DNA of 64,000 bases from Glycomyces sp. YM15. GTDB lineage: Bacteria; Actinomycetota; Actinomycetes; Mycobacteriales; Micromonosporaceae. The position numbers and the translations under genes were made by a program. Shown one piece after another: positions 8,317 through 17,929 of the stretch (the stretch's first letter is position 1; every line of letters starts with the position of its first letter). The notes beneath the pieces were generated by a model. The model saw nothing but the letters and a program-made list of their open reading frames with translations, ran no database searches and had not been told where the DNA came from. The stretch lies in NCBI RefSeq assembly GCF_016918015.1, contig NZ_JAERMK010000011.1:57186-121185 (forward strand), in the 5' to 3' direction.

Positions 8317-9891
8317 ATGGCCCTGCCCTCACCCCGCACCGCGGAGAAGATCCGCGAATCGGCGGGCCCCCGTCCAGGCGCCGACAAGCAGCACCTGCCC
8401 ACGTCCCGTCTCTGGATCGGCCGCGCCCTCGGACCGGTCCTCGCCCTACTGGCCTACTTCGCCATCCCGGCCGACCCCGGGCTGACCCAGGAGGGCCGCG
8501 CCACCGCCGCGATCGTGATCCTGGTGGCCGTGTGGTGGATGACCGAGGCGCTGCCGCTGTCGGCGACCGCCCTCCTCCCGATCGTCGCGCTGCCCCTGGC
8601 CGGCGTCCTGACCGTCGACGAGGCGACCGCCCCCTATGCCAACCCCACCGTGTTCCTGTTCATGGGCGGGTTCATGATCGCGCTGGCGATGCAGAAGTGG
8701 AACCTCCACCTGCGCATCGCCCTGCTGACGATGCGGCTGATCGGCACCAAGCCCCGGCGCCTCATCCTCGGCGTCATGATCGCCACCGCGTTCCTGAGCA
8801 TGTGGGTCTCCAACACCGCCACCACCATGATGATGCTGCCGATCGGCCTGAGCGTCATGGCGATGGCCGCCAAGGACGTTCCCGGTGAAGACGGCGAGGA
8901 CGGCACGTCCGACCCGGCCGTCAAGCAGTTCGGCGTCACCCTCATGCTCTCGATCGCCTTCGCCGCCACCATCGGCGGCCTCTCCACCCTCATCGGCAGC
9001 CCGCCCAATCTCATCCTGGCCGGGTTCGTCGAGCAGGAGTACGGGCTGGCCATCAGCTTCGCCGACTGGATGCTCGTCGGCGTCCCGCTCTCGGCGGTCT
9101 TCCTGTTCGTCACCTGGATCCTGATGACCCGCGTCATCTTCCCGGTCAAGCTCGAGCAGATCGCCGGCGGCAAGTCCGTCATCAACGACCACCTCAAGCA
9201 GCTCGGCAAGATGTCCCGCGGCGAGTGGATCGTGCTGGTCGTCTTCGTCGTCACCGCGCTGCTGTGGATCTTCAAGGCCCAGATCACCTCCGAGGCGGTC
9301 ACCTCCGTGCTGCCGTTCGCGGCGGGCCTCGACGACGCCAACATCGCGATCGGCGCGGCCATCGTCCTGTTCCTCATCCCGACGGACGCCAGGAAGGGCG
9401 AGTTCACGCTGGACTGGAAGACCGTCCAGAACGGGATCCCGTGGGGCGTGCTGCTGCTCTTCGGCGGCGGCCTCGCGATCGCCGCCGCGGTCAAGGCCAC
9501 CGGCCTGAGCGAGTACATCGGCACGCAGGTCGGCGGCCTCGGCGTCCTGCCGACGGTCCTGCTGGTCGCGGCGGTCAGCCTGATCGTCCTCCTGCTGACC
9601 GAGCTGACGAGCAACACCGCCACCGCGGCGACGTTCCTGCCGGTGCTCGGCGGCGTGGCGCTCGGCATCGGCGTCGAACCGATGCTGCTGCTCATCCCGG
9701 CCGCATTCGCCGCGACCTGCTCGTTCATGTTCCCCGTCGGCACGCCGCCGAACGCGATCGTGTTCGGCTCCGGCCACGTCACCATCGGCCAGATGGTGCG
9801 GGCGGGGATCTGGCTCAACCTCATCGGGGTCGTCCTCATCACCGCCGCCGTCTACCTCATCGCCGCCCCGGTGTTCGGCCTCAGCCTCTGA
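8317..9891 (+). CDS. DASS (SLC13-type) sodium:dicarboxylate symporter
   Basis: This 524-residue membrane protein has about 11-12 hydrophobic segments and both signature repeats of the DASS family: SNTATTMMMLP near residue 167 and SNTATAATFLP near residue 430. Each belongs to one of two inverted halves that bind sodium and the carboxylate. The substrate is probably succinate, malate or fumarate. The ATG at 8317 follows a strong AAGGAG site. The CitA/CitB-type two-component genes directly downstream likely control it in response to the same carboxylates. Confidence 0.9.
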   Translation: MALPSPRTAEKIRESAGPRPGADKQHLPTSRLWIGRALGPVLALLAYFAIPADPGLTQEGRATAAIVILVAVWWMTEALPLSATALLPIVALPLAGVLTVDEATAPYANPTVFLFMGGFMIALAMQKWNLHLRIALLTMRLIGTKPRRLILGVMIATAFLSMWVSNTATTMMMLPIGLSVMAMAAKDVPGEDGEDGTSDPAVKQFGVTLMLSIAFAATIGGLSTLIGSPPNLILAGFVEQEYGLAISFADWMLVGVPLSAVFLFVTWILMTRVIFPVKLEQIAGGKSVINDHLKQLGKMSRGEWIVLVVFVVTALLWIFKAQITSEAVTSVLPFAAGLDDANIAIGAAIVLFLIPTDARKGEFTLDWKTVQNGIPWGVLLLFGGGLAIAAAVKATGLSEYIGTQVGGLGVLPTVLLVAAVSLIVLLLTELTSNTATAATFLPVLGGVALGIGVEPMLLLIPAAFAATCSFMFPVGTPPNAIVFGSGHVTIGQMVRAGIWLNLIGVVLITAAVYLIAAPVFGLSL

Positions 9892-9906
9892 CCCACGCGG
9901 CGCGTT

Positions 9907-9936
9907 CATGGGCGCGGCCTCCGGGCCGCGCCCATG
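9907..9936. terminator. 13-bp perfect hairpin after dicarboxylate carrier
   Basis: CATGGGCGCGGCC and its exact complement form a 13-bp stem around a TCCG tetraloop. It lies 16 bp after the carrier stop and 22 bp before the kinase start. There is no clear T tract, so it may only attenuate read-through from the carrier into the kinase gene. Confidence 0.6.
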
Positions 9937-9957
9937 AGCTGCAAGAATGAGACGGTG

Positions 9958-11544
9958 ATGGGGAGACCGAGACGGGGGTCGGTGGCCCGGCAGATCCTGA
10001 CGCTGCAAGCGTGCGTCGTCGCCGTCCTGCTGCTCCTCGGCGCGGCGCTGATCTACCTGGAGGCGCGCCGCGGCGCCGAGACCAAGGCGACGGCGGAGGT
10101 CCGCGACCTCGCGGTCGCGCTCGCGGCGCTGCCCGAGGTGCGCGAGGCACTGGAGGCCGACGACCCGGGCCCGGCCCTGCGCGGCGTCGCCGACCCCGTC
10201 CGCGCCGCCACCGGCGTCGACTTCGTGGTCTTCATGGACACCGACCGGACCCGCTACACCCACCCCAACCCCGCGGTCATCGGCGAGGACTACATCGGCA
10301 CCATCGCCCCGGCCCTCGCCGGAGCCACCTACACCGAGATCTACACCGGCACCCTCGGCCCGTCCGTGCGGGCCGTCGCCCCGATCGAGGACGCGAACGG
10401 CGCGATCACCGCACTCGTGGCCGTCGGCATCCTCCAGGAGAACATCGGCGACGAACTCGAGCGGCGCCTGCCCCGGTTCGCCGCGCTGGCCTCGCTGCTG
10501 CTGGCGATCTCCGCCGCCGGGACCTGGGCGATCGGCCGCCGCCTCCACCGCCAGACCCACGGGCTGGAGCCGGCCGACCTCACCCGCATGTACGAGCACC
10601 ACGACGCGATCCTCCACTCCGTGCGCGAAGGCCTCGTCGTCATCGACAACGCCCGCCTCGTACTCGCCAACGACGAGGCCGTACGACTCCTCGACCTCCC
10701 CTCGGACTACGAAGGGCGACCGGTCCGCAGGCTCGGACTCAAGGAGACCCTCGCCGACCTGCTCGCCTCCGGCCGCGACGCCGAGGACGAACTGCACGTC
10801 GTGGGCGACCGCCTCTGCGTCGTCAACCAGCGCCCCGCCCTCAAGGAGGGCCGCAGGCTGGGCACCGTGGCGACCCTCCGCGACGAGAGCGAGCTGCGGG
10901 CGCTCTCGGGGGAACTGGACTCAGTGCGAGGCTTCGCCGAAGCGCTGCGCGCCCAGGCGCACGAGTCGGCCAACCGGCTCCACGCCATGGTCACGATGAT
11001 CGAACTCGGCAGAGGCGAGGAGGCGGTCGAGTTCGCCACCGGCGAGCTCGCGTCCTCGCAGGAACTGGTCGACCGCATCATGGCGCGGGTGACCGAGCCC
11101 GCCTTGGCGGCGCTGCTGCTCGGCAAGGCGTATCAGGGTCGGGAGCGGGGCATCGACCTGGTCATCGCCGACGAGACCGCGGGCAGCGCGGCCGGCATCG
11201 AGCCGAGCGATCTGATCACGGTGGCGGGCAATCTGATCGACAATGCGATGGACGCCGCTCTGGCCGGGGAGCCGCCGCGGCGGGTGGAGGTGTCGCTGGT
11301 CGAGGACGAGGCCGGGTTGACGCTGCGCGTGGCCGATTCGGGTCCGGGTCCGGCGACCGATCGGCCGGCGGACCTGTTCGAGCGCGGCTGGTCGACGAAG
11401 ACCGGCGGTGCGCTGCACGGCCGGGGGCTGGGTCTGGCGCTGGTGCGGCAGGTGATCGATCGCTACGGGGGGACCGTGGCGGTGGATCGGGTGCCGCGCA
11501 CGGAGTTCACCGTGCGACTGCCGCGAGGGGGTGCGGTGCGGTGA
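9958..11544 (+). CDS. CitA/DcuS-type sensor histidine kinase
   Basis: This kinase of about 528 residues has a membrane helix at about 14-33, a periplasmic PAS-like sensor with the family motif THPNPAVIGEDYIG, and a second helix at about 165-185. A cytosolic PAS domain follows (about 205-300). The dimerisation helix carries a histidine (AHESANRLHAM). The ATPase domain has N box NLIDNAMDAA and G box GRGLGLALV. The family senses extracellular C4-dicarboxylates or citrate. ATG 9958 was preferred over 9936-region starts because those lie inside the hairpin. Its stop overlaps the next start (GTGA). Confidence 0.9.
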   Translation: MGRPRRGSVARQILTLQACVVAVLLLLGAALIYLEARRGAETKATAEVRDLAVALAALPEVREALEADDPGPALRGVADPVRAATGVDFVVFMDTDRTRYTHPNPAVIGEDYIGTIAPALAGATYTEIYTGTLGPSVRAVAPIEDANGAITALVAVGILQENIGDELERRLPRFAALASLLLAISAAGTWAIGRRLHRQTHGLEPADLTRMYEHHDAILHSVREGLVVIDNARLVLANDEAVRLLDLPSDYEGRPVRRLGLKETLADLLASGRDAEDELHVVGDRLCVVNQRPALKEGRRLGTVATLRDESELRALSGELDSVRGFAEALRAQAHESANRLHAMVTMIELGRGEEAVEFATGELASSQELVDRIMARVTEPALAALLLGKAYQGRERGIDLVIADETAGSAAGIEPSDLITVAGNLIDNAMDAALAGEPPRRVEVSLVEDEAGLTLRVADSGPGPATDRPADLFERGWSTKTGGALHGRGLGLALVRQVIDRYGGTVAVDRVPRTEFTVRLPRGGAVR

Positions 11545-12212
11545 TCGAGACGCTGATCGTCGAGGACGAGCGGTTGCTGGCCGAGGCGCATGTGCAGTAC
11601 GTCGAGCGAGTGCCGGGCTTCCGCGCCGCCGGGATGGTCCACAGCGGACGGGAGGCGCTGGAGGCGGTGCAGCGCGGCGGGATCGACCTGGTGCTGCTGG
11701 ACTTCCGCCTGCCCGACATGACGGGCCTGGACGTGTGCCGGGCGCTGCGGGCGAAGGGGGTCGATGTGGACGTGATCGCGGTGACCTCGGCGAGCGACAC
11801 CCAGACGGTGCGGGCGGCGGTGGCGCACGGGGTCGTGCTGTACCTGATCAAGCCGTTCACGTTCGCGGCGTTCCGTGAGAAGCTCGAAGGCTATGCGGCG
11901 TACCGGGAGCGGCTCGGTGCGAGCGGCAAGACGGCGCAGCACGAGGTGGATCAGGCGTTCGCGGCGTTGCGCACCAGCGCGGGCGGGCCGCTGCCGAAGG
12001 GGCTCAGTCACGACACGCTGGCGGTGGTGGTGGAGGCGCTCGAGTCCGCGGCCGGTGAGCGGTCGGCGGGCGAGGTGGCCGAGGCGGCGGGCATCGCGCG
12101 GGTGACCGCGCGACGGTATCTGGAGCTGCTGGCGGACCGCGGTGTGGTGGAGCGGCGTCCGCGCTACGGCGGGGCGGGGCGTCCGGAGCACTGCTACCGG
12201 CTGCTCGGTTGA
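11541..12212 (+). CDS. CitB/DctR-family response regulator
   Basis: This 223-residue regulator has a receiver domain (about 1-120) with acidic residues VEDE near 9, phospho-acceptor aspartate in LLDFRLPDMTG near residue 55, and lysine in LIKPFTF near 105. The C-terminal half carries a winged helix-turn-helix (SAGEVAEAAGIARVTARRYL). That layout is typical of CitB/DpiA/DctR regulators. It starts with GTG overlapping the kinase stop by 4 nt, so the two are translationally coupled. The likely target is the dicarboxylate carrier at 8317-9891. Confidence 0.9.
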   Translation: MIETLIVEDERLLAEAHVQYVERVPGFRAAGMVHSGREALEAVQRGGIDLVLLDFRLPDMTGLDVCRALRAKGVDVDVIAVTSASDTQTVRAAVAHGVVLYLIKPFTFAAFREKLEGYAAYRERLGASGKTAQHEVDQAFAALRTSAGGPLPKGLSHDTLAVVVEALESAAGERSAGEVAEAAGIARVTARRYLELLADRGVVERRPRYGGAGRPEHCYRLLG

Positions 12213-12490
12213 GCGGGTCGCCCGCGGACCATCCGCTGTCGGATTGGTGACTGACAGTTTAGGCCCGGTATTGCACGATATGAGTGCGGCGGTGGCTCCC
12301 CCCGGGCGCCGCCGCAACTCGATCTTCATTCGCTGTCTGCTTCATCTGGTTGCGGCGCAGTGGCTTCCCGTAGTCCGCAAGGGACTTGAAGCCGTGCGGC
12401 GTCTCGCGCAAACGCCTTGGGCGGGATGCTTTCGCAAGCATTCGTGGAGAACGTCACCATTCGGGATCGACCCTTCTGCGCGGTCGTGAT

Positions 12491-12509
12491 TTAGGTTAGC
12501 CTAACCTAC
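12491..12509. promoter_or_regulatory. Iron box (DmdR/IdeR-type operator)
   Basis: TTAGGTTAGCCTAACCTAC is a near-perfect 19-bp palindrome matching the actinobacterial iron-box consensus TTAGGTTAGSCTAACCTAA at all but the last base. It lies about 63-81 nt before the GTG of desA, where an iron-loaded repressor would block transcription. An 8-bp leader hairpin (CCGAGAGA, loop CCG, TCTCTCGG; 12524-12542) follows. The rest of the gap from 12213 shows only weak hairpins and no gene. Confidence 0.92.
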
Positions 12510-12571
12510 AGTTCCCCGGCATTCCGAGAGACCGTCTCTCGGCGCTGTACCGCTTCGAAAGGTGACCCTCC

Positions 12572-14074
12572 GTGCTGACAAGCGCCGACCTCCGTCCGGC
12601 TCCCGCGCCACTCGCCGGCTCCGACCCGCCGGCCCTCCTGGGCCGCGAATCGGCCGCCGCCTATCGCGGCATGATCACCGATGTCGCAGGCCGCCTTGCC
12701 GATCGGTTCGAGTCCGTGACACGGCCGTGGACCGGCGCCGCCCCCGCCGACCTCGGCCCGGCGATCGCGGCGGTCGACCTCGACCGGCCCCTGGAGTCCT
12801 TCGAGGACGCGTTCCACGAGATCGGCGAGCTCTACTTGAAGGACGCGGTCTGGTTCCACCACCCCCGCTACCTCGCACACCTCAACTGCCCGGTCGCGCT
12901 CCCGGCCGTCGCCGCCGAGACCGTGCTCGCCGCCGTCAACACCTCGGTCGACACCTGGGACCAGAGCGCGGGCGGCACCTTCATCGAGCAGCGCCTCATC
13001 GACTGGACCGCCCGGCGCATCGGCCTCGGACCGGACGCCGACGGCGTGTTCACCTCCGGTGGGACGCAATCGAACCTGCACGCGCTCCTGCTCGCCCGCG
13101 ACGAGGCCGTCGAGCACGTGCTCCACAAGCACCGACTCGAGACCGGCACCCCCATGCGCGGAGTCGAAGCACTCCCCCGCCTGCGGCTCTTCGCCTCCCC
13201 GCACTCGCACTTCTCCGTCGTCAAGGCCGCCCGACTCCTGGGCCTGGGCGAGGACGCCGTGATCACCGTGCCCGCCGACGACTGGTTCCGCATGAACCCC
13301 GCCGCCCTCGACGCGGCCATCGAGACCTGCCGCGCGCAGGGCCTCGTCCCCGCCGCGGTCGTCGCCACCGCCGGGACCACCGACTTCGGCTCCGTCGACC
13401 CGCTCGGCCCGATCGCGGAGATCACCGCGGCGCACCGGGTCTGGTTCCACGTGGACGCCGCCTACGGCTGCGGGATCCTCGTCTCGCGGAAGCACCGGGG
13501 GCTCCTCGGCGGCATCGAGCACGCCGATTCGGTCACCGTGGACTACCACAAGTCTTTCTTCCAGCCGGTCAGCTCCTCCGCGCTCATCGTGCGCGACCGG
13601 GCCTCACTGCGGCACGTCACCCACCACGCCGACTACCTCAACCCGGCCGAGGGCGCCCTCCCCAATCAGGTCGACAAGAGCCTCCAGACGACGCGCCGCT
13701 TCGACGCATTGAAGCTGTGGATGACCTTGCGCACCTTGGGGCCCGACGCGTTGGGCGACATGTTCGACCGGGTCTGCGCGCTCGCCGACCAGACCTGGGA
13801 CTGGATCGCCTCGGACCCGCGGTTCGAGGTCGCCGCACCGCCTTCGCAGCTCTCCACCGTGCTGTTCCGGCTCGCCGGAGCGGACGACGACGCGCACCGC
13901 ATCGCCCGCGAATCGCTCGCGGCCTCCGGCGAGGGCATGGTCGCGGCCACGAGAGTGGAGGGGCGCATCGCCCTCAAACTGACGCTGCTGAACCCGGATA
14001 CCGGGCTCGCCGACATCGTCCCGGTACTCGAGGCGCTGGCGCGCCACGGCAAGAAGGCGCGGGAGACGGCATGA
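12572..14074 (+). CDS. desA: PLP-dependent lysine decarboxylase of siderophore operon
   Basis: This 500-residue enzyme is a group II PLP decarboxylase. It has [13 protein letters not shown] (phosphate-binding region, about 168-180), HVDAAYGCG with the ring-stacking aspartate, and the Schiff-base lysine in [16 protein letters not shown] near residue 330. As first gene of a desABCD operon it is expected to make cadaverine from lysine for desferrioxamine-type siderophores. The GTG at 12572 has a good AAAGGTGA site. Regulation is by the iron box upstream. A diaminobutyrate-type substrate is less likely given desD. Confidence 0.9.
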   Translation: MLTSADLRPAPAPLAGSDPPALLGRESAAAYRGMITDVAGRLADRFESVTRPWTGAAPADLGPAIAAVDLDRPLESFEDAFHEIGELYLKDAVWFHHPRYLAHLNCPVALPAVAAETVLAAVNTSVDTWDQSAGGTFIEQRLIDWTARRIGLGPDADGVFTSGGTQSNLHALLLARDEAVEHVLHKHRLETGTPMRGVEALPRLRLFASPHSHFSVVKAARLLGLGEDAVITVPADDWFRMNPAALDAAIETCRAQGLVPAAVVATAGTTDFGSVDPLGPIAEITAAHRVWFHVDAAYGCGILVSRKHRGLLGGIEHADSVTVDYHKSFFQPVSSSALIVRDRASLRHVTHHADYLNPAEGALPNQVDKSLQTTRRFDALKLWMTLRTLGPDALGDMFDRVCALADQTWDWIASDPRFEVAAPPSQLSTVLFRLAGADDDAHRIARESLAASGEGMVAATRVEGRIALKLTLLNPDTGLADIVPVLEALARHGKKARETA

Positions 14075-15402
14075 GCACCAGCGCATCGGGCGGCACGGTG
14101 GTCCGCGACTTCATCGGGATCGGCCTCGGTCCGTTCAATCTCGGGCTCGCGGCGCTGACCGCGCCGATCGAGGACCTCGACGGGCTCTTCCTGGAACGCA
14201 AGCCGAACGTGGACTGGCACCCGGGGATGCTCATCGAGGGCACCACCATGCAGGTGCCGTTCATGGCCGACCTCGCGACCCTCGCCGACCCGACTTCGGC
14301 GTACTCGTTCCTCAACTACCTCAAGGAGCGCGGGCGGATCTACCCGTTCTATATCCGCGAGTCGTTCTTCCAGCTGCGCACCGAGTTCCAGGACTACCTG
14401 CGGTGGGCGGCCGAGAAGCTCGACAATCTGCGGTTCGAACGGAACGTCACCTCCGTGACCTGGGAGGACGGCGTCTACGCGGTCCGGTCGGAGGGGCCCG
14501 GCGGGGTGACCGTCGACTACGCGCGGCGGCTCGTGCTCGGGACCGGCACGCCCCCTTGGATTCCGCCCTCCTGCCGCGATCTGGAGAGCCCGACCGTGTG
14601 CCACGCGTCATCCTATATGGAGCATCGAGATCGGTTGCGGGAGTGCGGCTCGATCACCGTGGTCGGCAGCGGCCAGAGCGCCGCCGAGATCTACCGGGAC
14701 CTCCTCACTGATATCGAGGAGGGCGGCTACGAGCTGAACTGGGTGACCCGTTCGCCCCGCTTCTTCCCGCTCGAGTACACGAAGCTCACGCTGGAGATGA
14801 CCAGCCCCGAGTACGTGGACTACTTCCACGGACTGCCCTCGGCCAAGCGCGACGAGCTCAACGCCGCCCACAAGAACCTGTACAAGGGCATCAACGCCGA
14901 CCTCATCAACGAGATCTTCGACCTGCTCTACCAGAAGCGCTTCGAGCGCGGCTCCGTGCCGACGCGGCTGTTCACCAACTGCACGGTTGAAAAGAGCGCT
15001 GCGGAGAAGGACGCCGGCGGAGGGAGCGTCAGGCTGAGCGTGCGCCAGCACGAGCAGGACCGGTCCTTCGAACTCCAGACCGAGGGGCTCGTCCTGGCGA
15101 CCGGCTACAGTTACCGCGTCCCCGAGTTCATGAACGAGGTCCGCGACCGGCTGCGCTTCGACGCGACCGGACGCCTGGAGGCCCGCCGCGACTACAGCGT
15201 CGACGCCGCCGACGACAGCGATTCCGAACACCGCGGGGAGATCTTCGTCCAGAACGCCGAACTCGCCACCCACGGCTTCGTCTCGCCCGACCTCGGCATG
15301 GCGGCCTACCGCAACTCCTGGATCATCCGGTCCCTGACCGGCCGGGAGGTCTACCCCATCGAGCGCCGCATCGGCTTCCAGGAATTCGGAGCACCGGAGT
15401 GA
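14071..15402 (+). CDS. desB: Cadaverine/lysine N-hydroxylase
   Basis: This 443-residue flavoprotein belongs to the SidA/IucD/PvdA N-hydroxylating monooxygenases. The FAD site is [14 protein letters not shown] (residues about 16-29), the NADPH site is [12 protein letters not shown] near 206, and the late ATGYSYRVP motif is present. It would hydroxylate the primary amine of cadaverine using oxygen and NADPH. Its ATG overlaps the desA stop by 4 nt (ATGA). Confidence 0.92.
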   Translation: MSTSASGGTVVRDFIGIGLGPFNLGLAALTAPIEDLDGLFLERKPNVDWHPGMLIEGTTMQVPFMADLATLADPTSAYSFLNYLKERGRIYPFYIRESFFQLRTEFQDYLRWAAEKLDNLRFERNVTSVTWEDGVYAVRSEGPGGVTVDYARRLVLGTGTPPWIPPSCRDLESPTVCHASSYMEHRDRLRECGSITVVGSGQSAAEIYRDLLTDIEEGGYELNWVTRSPRFFPLEYTKLTLEMTSPEYVDYFHGLPSAKRDELNAAHKNLYKGINADLINEIFDLLYQKRFERGSVPTRLFTNCTVEKSAAEKDAGGGSVRLSVRQHEQDRSFELQTEGLVLATGYSYRVPEFMNEVRDRLRFDATGRLEARRDYSVDAADDSDSEHRGEIFVQNAELATHGFVSPDLGMAAYRNSWIIRSLTGREVYPIERRIGFQEFGAPE

Positions 15403-15986
15403 TGACCTTGAAGGCCCCCAGCACGTTCTACCACCTGCACCCGCAACTGGGCGACTTCGGCCTGCGCCCGGTCGACCCGCCCACCGACTCCCCGCTCTTG
15501 CACGAGTGGGTGACGCACCCGAAGGCGAAGTACTGGATGATGCAGGACGCCTCCGTGGCCGACGTGCTCGCCGAGCACGAGGCCATCGAGGTCGACCCCG
15601 GACACTTCGCCTACATGGGGCTCTACCACTACCGGGCCCGGTTCCTCGTCGAGGTCTACGACCCGGCGCGGTCCGAACTCGCCGAGGTCTACGACCCCGC
15701 CCCCGGTGACATCGGCATGCACGTGCTCACCGCCCCGACCGAGAAGCCGATCCCCGGGTTCACCAAAGGCGTCATGGCCACGGTGATGCACCTGCTGTTC
15801 GACGGCTTCGAAGCGCAGCGGGTCGTGGTCGAGCCGGACGTGGGCAACGAGGCCATCCACCGCCTCAACGAGTTCGTCGGCTTCAAGCCCGAGCGAAGCG
15901 TGGACCTCAAGGACAAGCAGGGCCTGCTGAGCTTCTGCACCCGAATCGATTTCGAGCGGTCCGCCGCGAGAGGAGTGCCCGCGTGA
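15402..15986 (+). CDS. desC: Hydroxycadaverine acyltransferase (IucB-like)
   Basis: This protein of about 194 residues resembles GNAT-fold siderophore acyltransferases. It has the HLHPQLGDFGLRPV opening, HEWVTHPKAKYWMM, GMHVLTAPTEKPIPGFTKGV and a late EPDVGNEAIHRLNEFVGF segment typical of the coenzyme A site. It should attach acetyl or succinyl groups to N-hydroxycadaverine. The ATG at 15402 shares a base with the desB stop (TGATG); a GTG three bases earlier is also possible. Confidence 0.88.
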   Translation: MTLKAPSTFYHLHPQLGDFGLRPVDPPTDSPLLHEWVTHPKAKYWMMQDASVADVLAEHEAIEVDPGHFAYMGLYHYRARFLVEVYDPARSELAEVYDPAPGDIGMHVLTAPTEKPIPGFTKGVMATVMHLLFDGFEAQRVVVEPDVGNEAIHRLNEFVGFKPERSVDLKDKQGLLSFCTRIDFERSAARGVPA

Positions 15987-17743
15987 GCGCCATCGACCAC
16001 CTCACCCCGGAACTGTGGCGGCAGGCCACGAGGAACCTCCTGGCCAAGGCCATCGGCGAGTTCGCCCATGAGCGTCTGCTCGTCCCGGTGAAGGACGGCG
16101 CGGCATACACGCTCGCGGCGGGGACGGAGCGGTACCGGTTCACCGCGCGCCGCTTCAAGCTCGACCACTGGGTGGTCGACCCCGCCTCGATCGAGCGGAC
16201 CGACGGCACCGGCGACGGGCTCGAACTGGACGCGGCCGCGTTCTTCCTCGCGTTCAAGGGCGAGCTCGGCTTGAGCGACACGGTGCTGCCGGTGTACCTC
16301 GAAGAGGTCGCCGCGACCATCAACCGCGGGGCGTACCAGCTCGGCGAGGGCCAGCCCGGCTCGGCGGCCCTGGCGGACGCGGGGTTCCAGGCGATCGAGG
16401 CGGGCATGACCGGCGGGCACCCGTGCTTCGTGGCCGGGTCGGGCCGGCTCGGATTCACCTCGGAGGACTACCGGGCCTACGCGCCCGAGGCCGGCGCGGG
16501 CGTGCGCCTCATGTGGCTGGCGGCCCGGCGCGAGCACGCGATGTTCGCGGCCTCGCCCGAACTCGACTTCGGTTGGCTCCTCGACACGCAGCTCGACGCG
16601 GACTCGCGGGAGTACTTCGCGTCGATGCTCACCGACCAAGGACTCTCCTATGAGGACGTGTACCTGATCCCGGTGCATCCGTGGCAGTGGCGCAACAAGA
16701 TCTCCGTGACCTTCGCGCCCGAGATCGCCGCCGGACGGCTCGTCCCGCTCGGCGAGGGCCACGACGAGTTCCAGGCGCAGCAGTCGATCCGCACGTTCTT
16801 CAACCGCAGCAGGCCCGAGGCCGACTACGTGAAGACCGCGCTCTCGGTGCTCAACATGGGCTTCATGCGCGGGCTCTCGACCGAGTACATGGAGGTCACG
16901 CCCGCGATCAGCGACTACGTGGCCGACCTGGTGCACGGCGACCCGACGCTGAAGCGGCACGGCGTGACGATCCTGCGCGAGCGGGCGGCCGTCGGCTACC
17001 GGCACCCGGCCTACACGGCGGGCGCGCCGAAGGGCTCGCCGTACCGGAAGATGCTCGCGGCCCTGTGGCGCGAGAGCCCGGTGCCGAAGCTCGCCAAGGG
17101 CGAGCAGGTCGCGACCATGGCCTCGCTGCTGCACGTGGACGCCGACGGGAAACCGCTCGCGTCGGCCCTCATCCGCCGCTCCGGACTGCGCCCGGCCGAC
17201 TGGCTGCGCGGCTACCTCGACGCCTACCTCGTGCCGGTCGCGCACTGCCTGTACCGGTACGGGCTGGTGTTCATGCCCCACGGCGAGAACGTGATCCTCG
17301 TGCTCAAGGACGGCGCCGTGGAACGCGCGTTCTTCAAGGACATCGGTGAGGAGTGCGCGGTCCTCGAGGCCGCCACGCCGGTGCCCGAGGCGATCGCGCG
17401 CATCCGGGCCGACGTGCCCGACGACGTGCGGGCCCTGTCGATCCTGACCGATGTCCTGGACTGCTTCCTGCGGTTCCTCGCCGGGCACCTGCACCTGGAC
17501 GGCGTGCTCAGCGAGGACGAGTTCTGGCGCGTGGCCGCCGAGGCGCTGCGGGACTACCAGGCCGCGCACCCGGAGCTGGCCGAAGCGTTCGCGCGCTTCC
17601 CGCTGTTCGAGGACAGCTTCCCGCTCTCGTGCCTGAACCGCTTGCAGCTCAAGAACAACCAGCAGATGGTCGACCTCGAGAACCAAGAGGAGAGCCTGAT
17701 CTACGCCGGCAGGCTCGACAACCCCCTGGCCGCCTGGCGCTGA
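15983..17743 (+). CDS. desD: NIS siderophore synthetase (IucA/IucC family)
   Basis: This 586-residue enzyme has the IucA/IucC hallmarks: GHPCFVAGSGRLGF near residue 138, VHPWQW near 230, the ATP-binding IRTFFNRSRPEADYVKTALS region, and HGENVILVLKDG near 433. DesD-type synthetases use ATP to join and cyclise N-hydroxy-N-succinylcadaverine units into desferrioxamine E or B. It starts at a GTG overlapping the desC stop by 4 nt and closes the operon before a terminator. No siderophore receptor is in the window. Confidence 0.92.
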   Translation: MSAIDHLTPELWRQATRNLLAKAIGEFAHERLLVPVKDGAAYTLAAGTERYRFTARRFKLDHWVVDPASIERTDGTGDGLELDAAAFFLAFKGELGLSDTVLPVYLEEVAATINRGAYQLGEGQPGSAALADAGFQAIEAGMTGGHPCFVAGSGRLGFTSEDYRAYAPEAGAGVRLMWLAARREHAMFAASPELDFGWLLDTQLDADSREYFASMLTDQGLSYEDVYLIPVHPWQWRNKISVTFAPEIAAGRLVPLGEGHDEFQAQQSIRTFFNRSRPEADYVKTALSVLNMGFMRGLSTEYMEVTPAISDYVADLVHGDPTLKRHGVTILRERAAVGYRHPAYTAGAPKGSPYRKMLAALWRESPVPKLAKGEQVATMASLLHVDADGKPLASALIRRSGLRPADWLRGYLDAYLVPVAHCLYRYGLVFMPHGENVILVLKDGAVERAFFKDIGEECAVLEAATPVPEAIARIRADVPDDVRALSILTDVLDCFLRFLAGHLHLDGVLSEDEFWRVAAEALRDYQAAHPELAEAFARFPLFEDSFPLSCLNRLQLKNNQQMVDLENQEESLIYAGRLDNPLAAWR

Positions 17744-17771
17744 CCGAAGCGCACCGCGGCGGCGATGGCCC

Positions 17772-17797
17772 GGGGCCGGTCGGCGAGGACCGGCCCC
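17772..17797 (+). terminator. Terminator after desABCD
   Basis: GGGGCCGGTC and GACCGGCCCC form a perfect 10-bp stem around a 6-nt loop, 28 bp after the desD stop. The T tract is short, which is usual in high-GC actinobacteria. Confidence 0.7.
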
Positions 17798-17803
17798 GTT
17801 GCA

Positions 17804-17900
17804 GATTCCGGCCACCCGGCGCTGCTGCGATCCCGCCAGGCGACGATCATCCGGTCGTCTGGGGATGGGGGCTCGTGCGAGGGATTCCGGCCACCCGGCG
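17804..17900 (+). repeat. Pair of 18-bp direct repeats upstream of SDR gene
   Basis: GATTCCGGCCACCCGGCG occurs at 17804-17821 and again at 17883-17900. Both copies lie in the 186-nt gap before the SDR gene, the second ending 30 nt before its start. They may be regulator sites or a local duplication. Confidence 0.6.
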
Positions 17901-17929
17901 GGTGCGGGGGCTTGCCGGGGCAGGTCATT

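Noticed and set aside
8446-10797. A 783-codon minus-strand frame rich in Asp, Gly and Arg
   Set aside because: It lies opposite the DASS carrier and kinase genes, and its composition is that of an antisense shadow.
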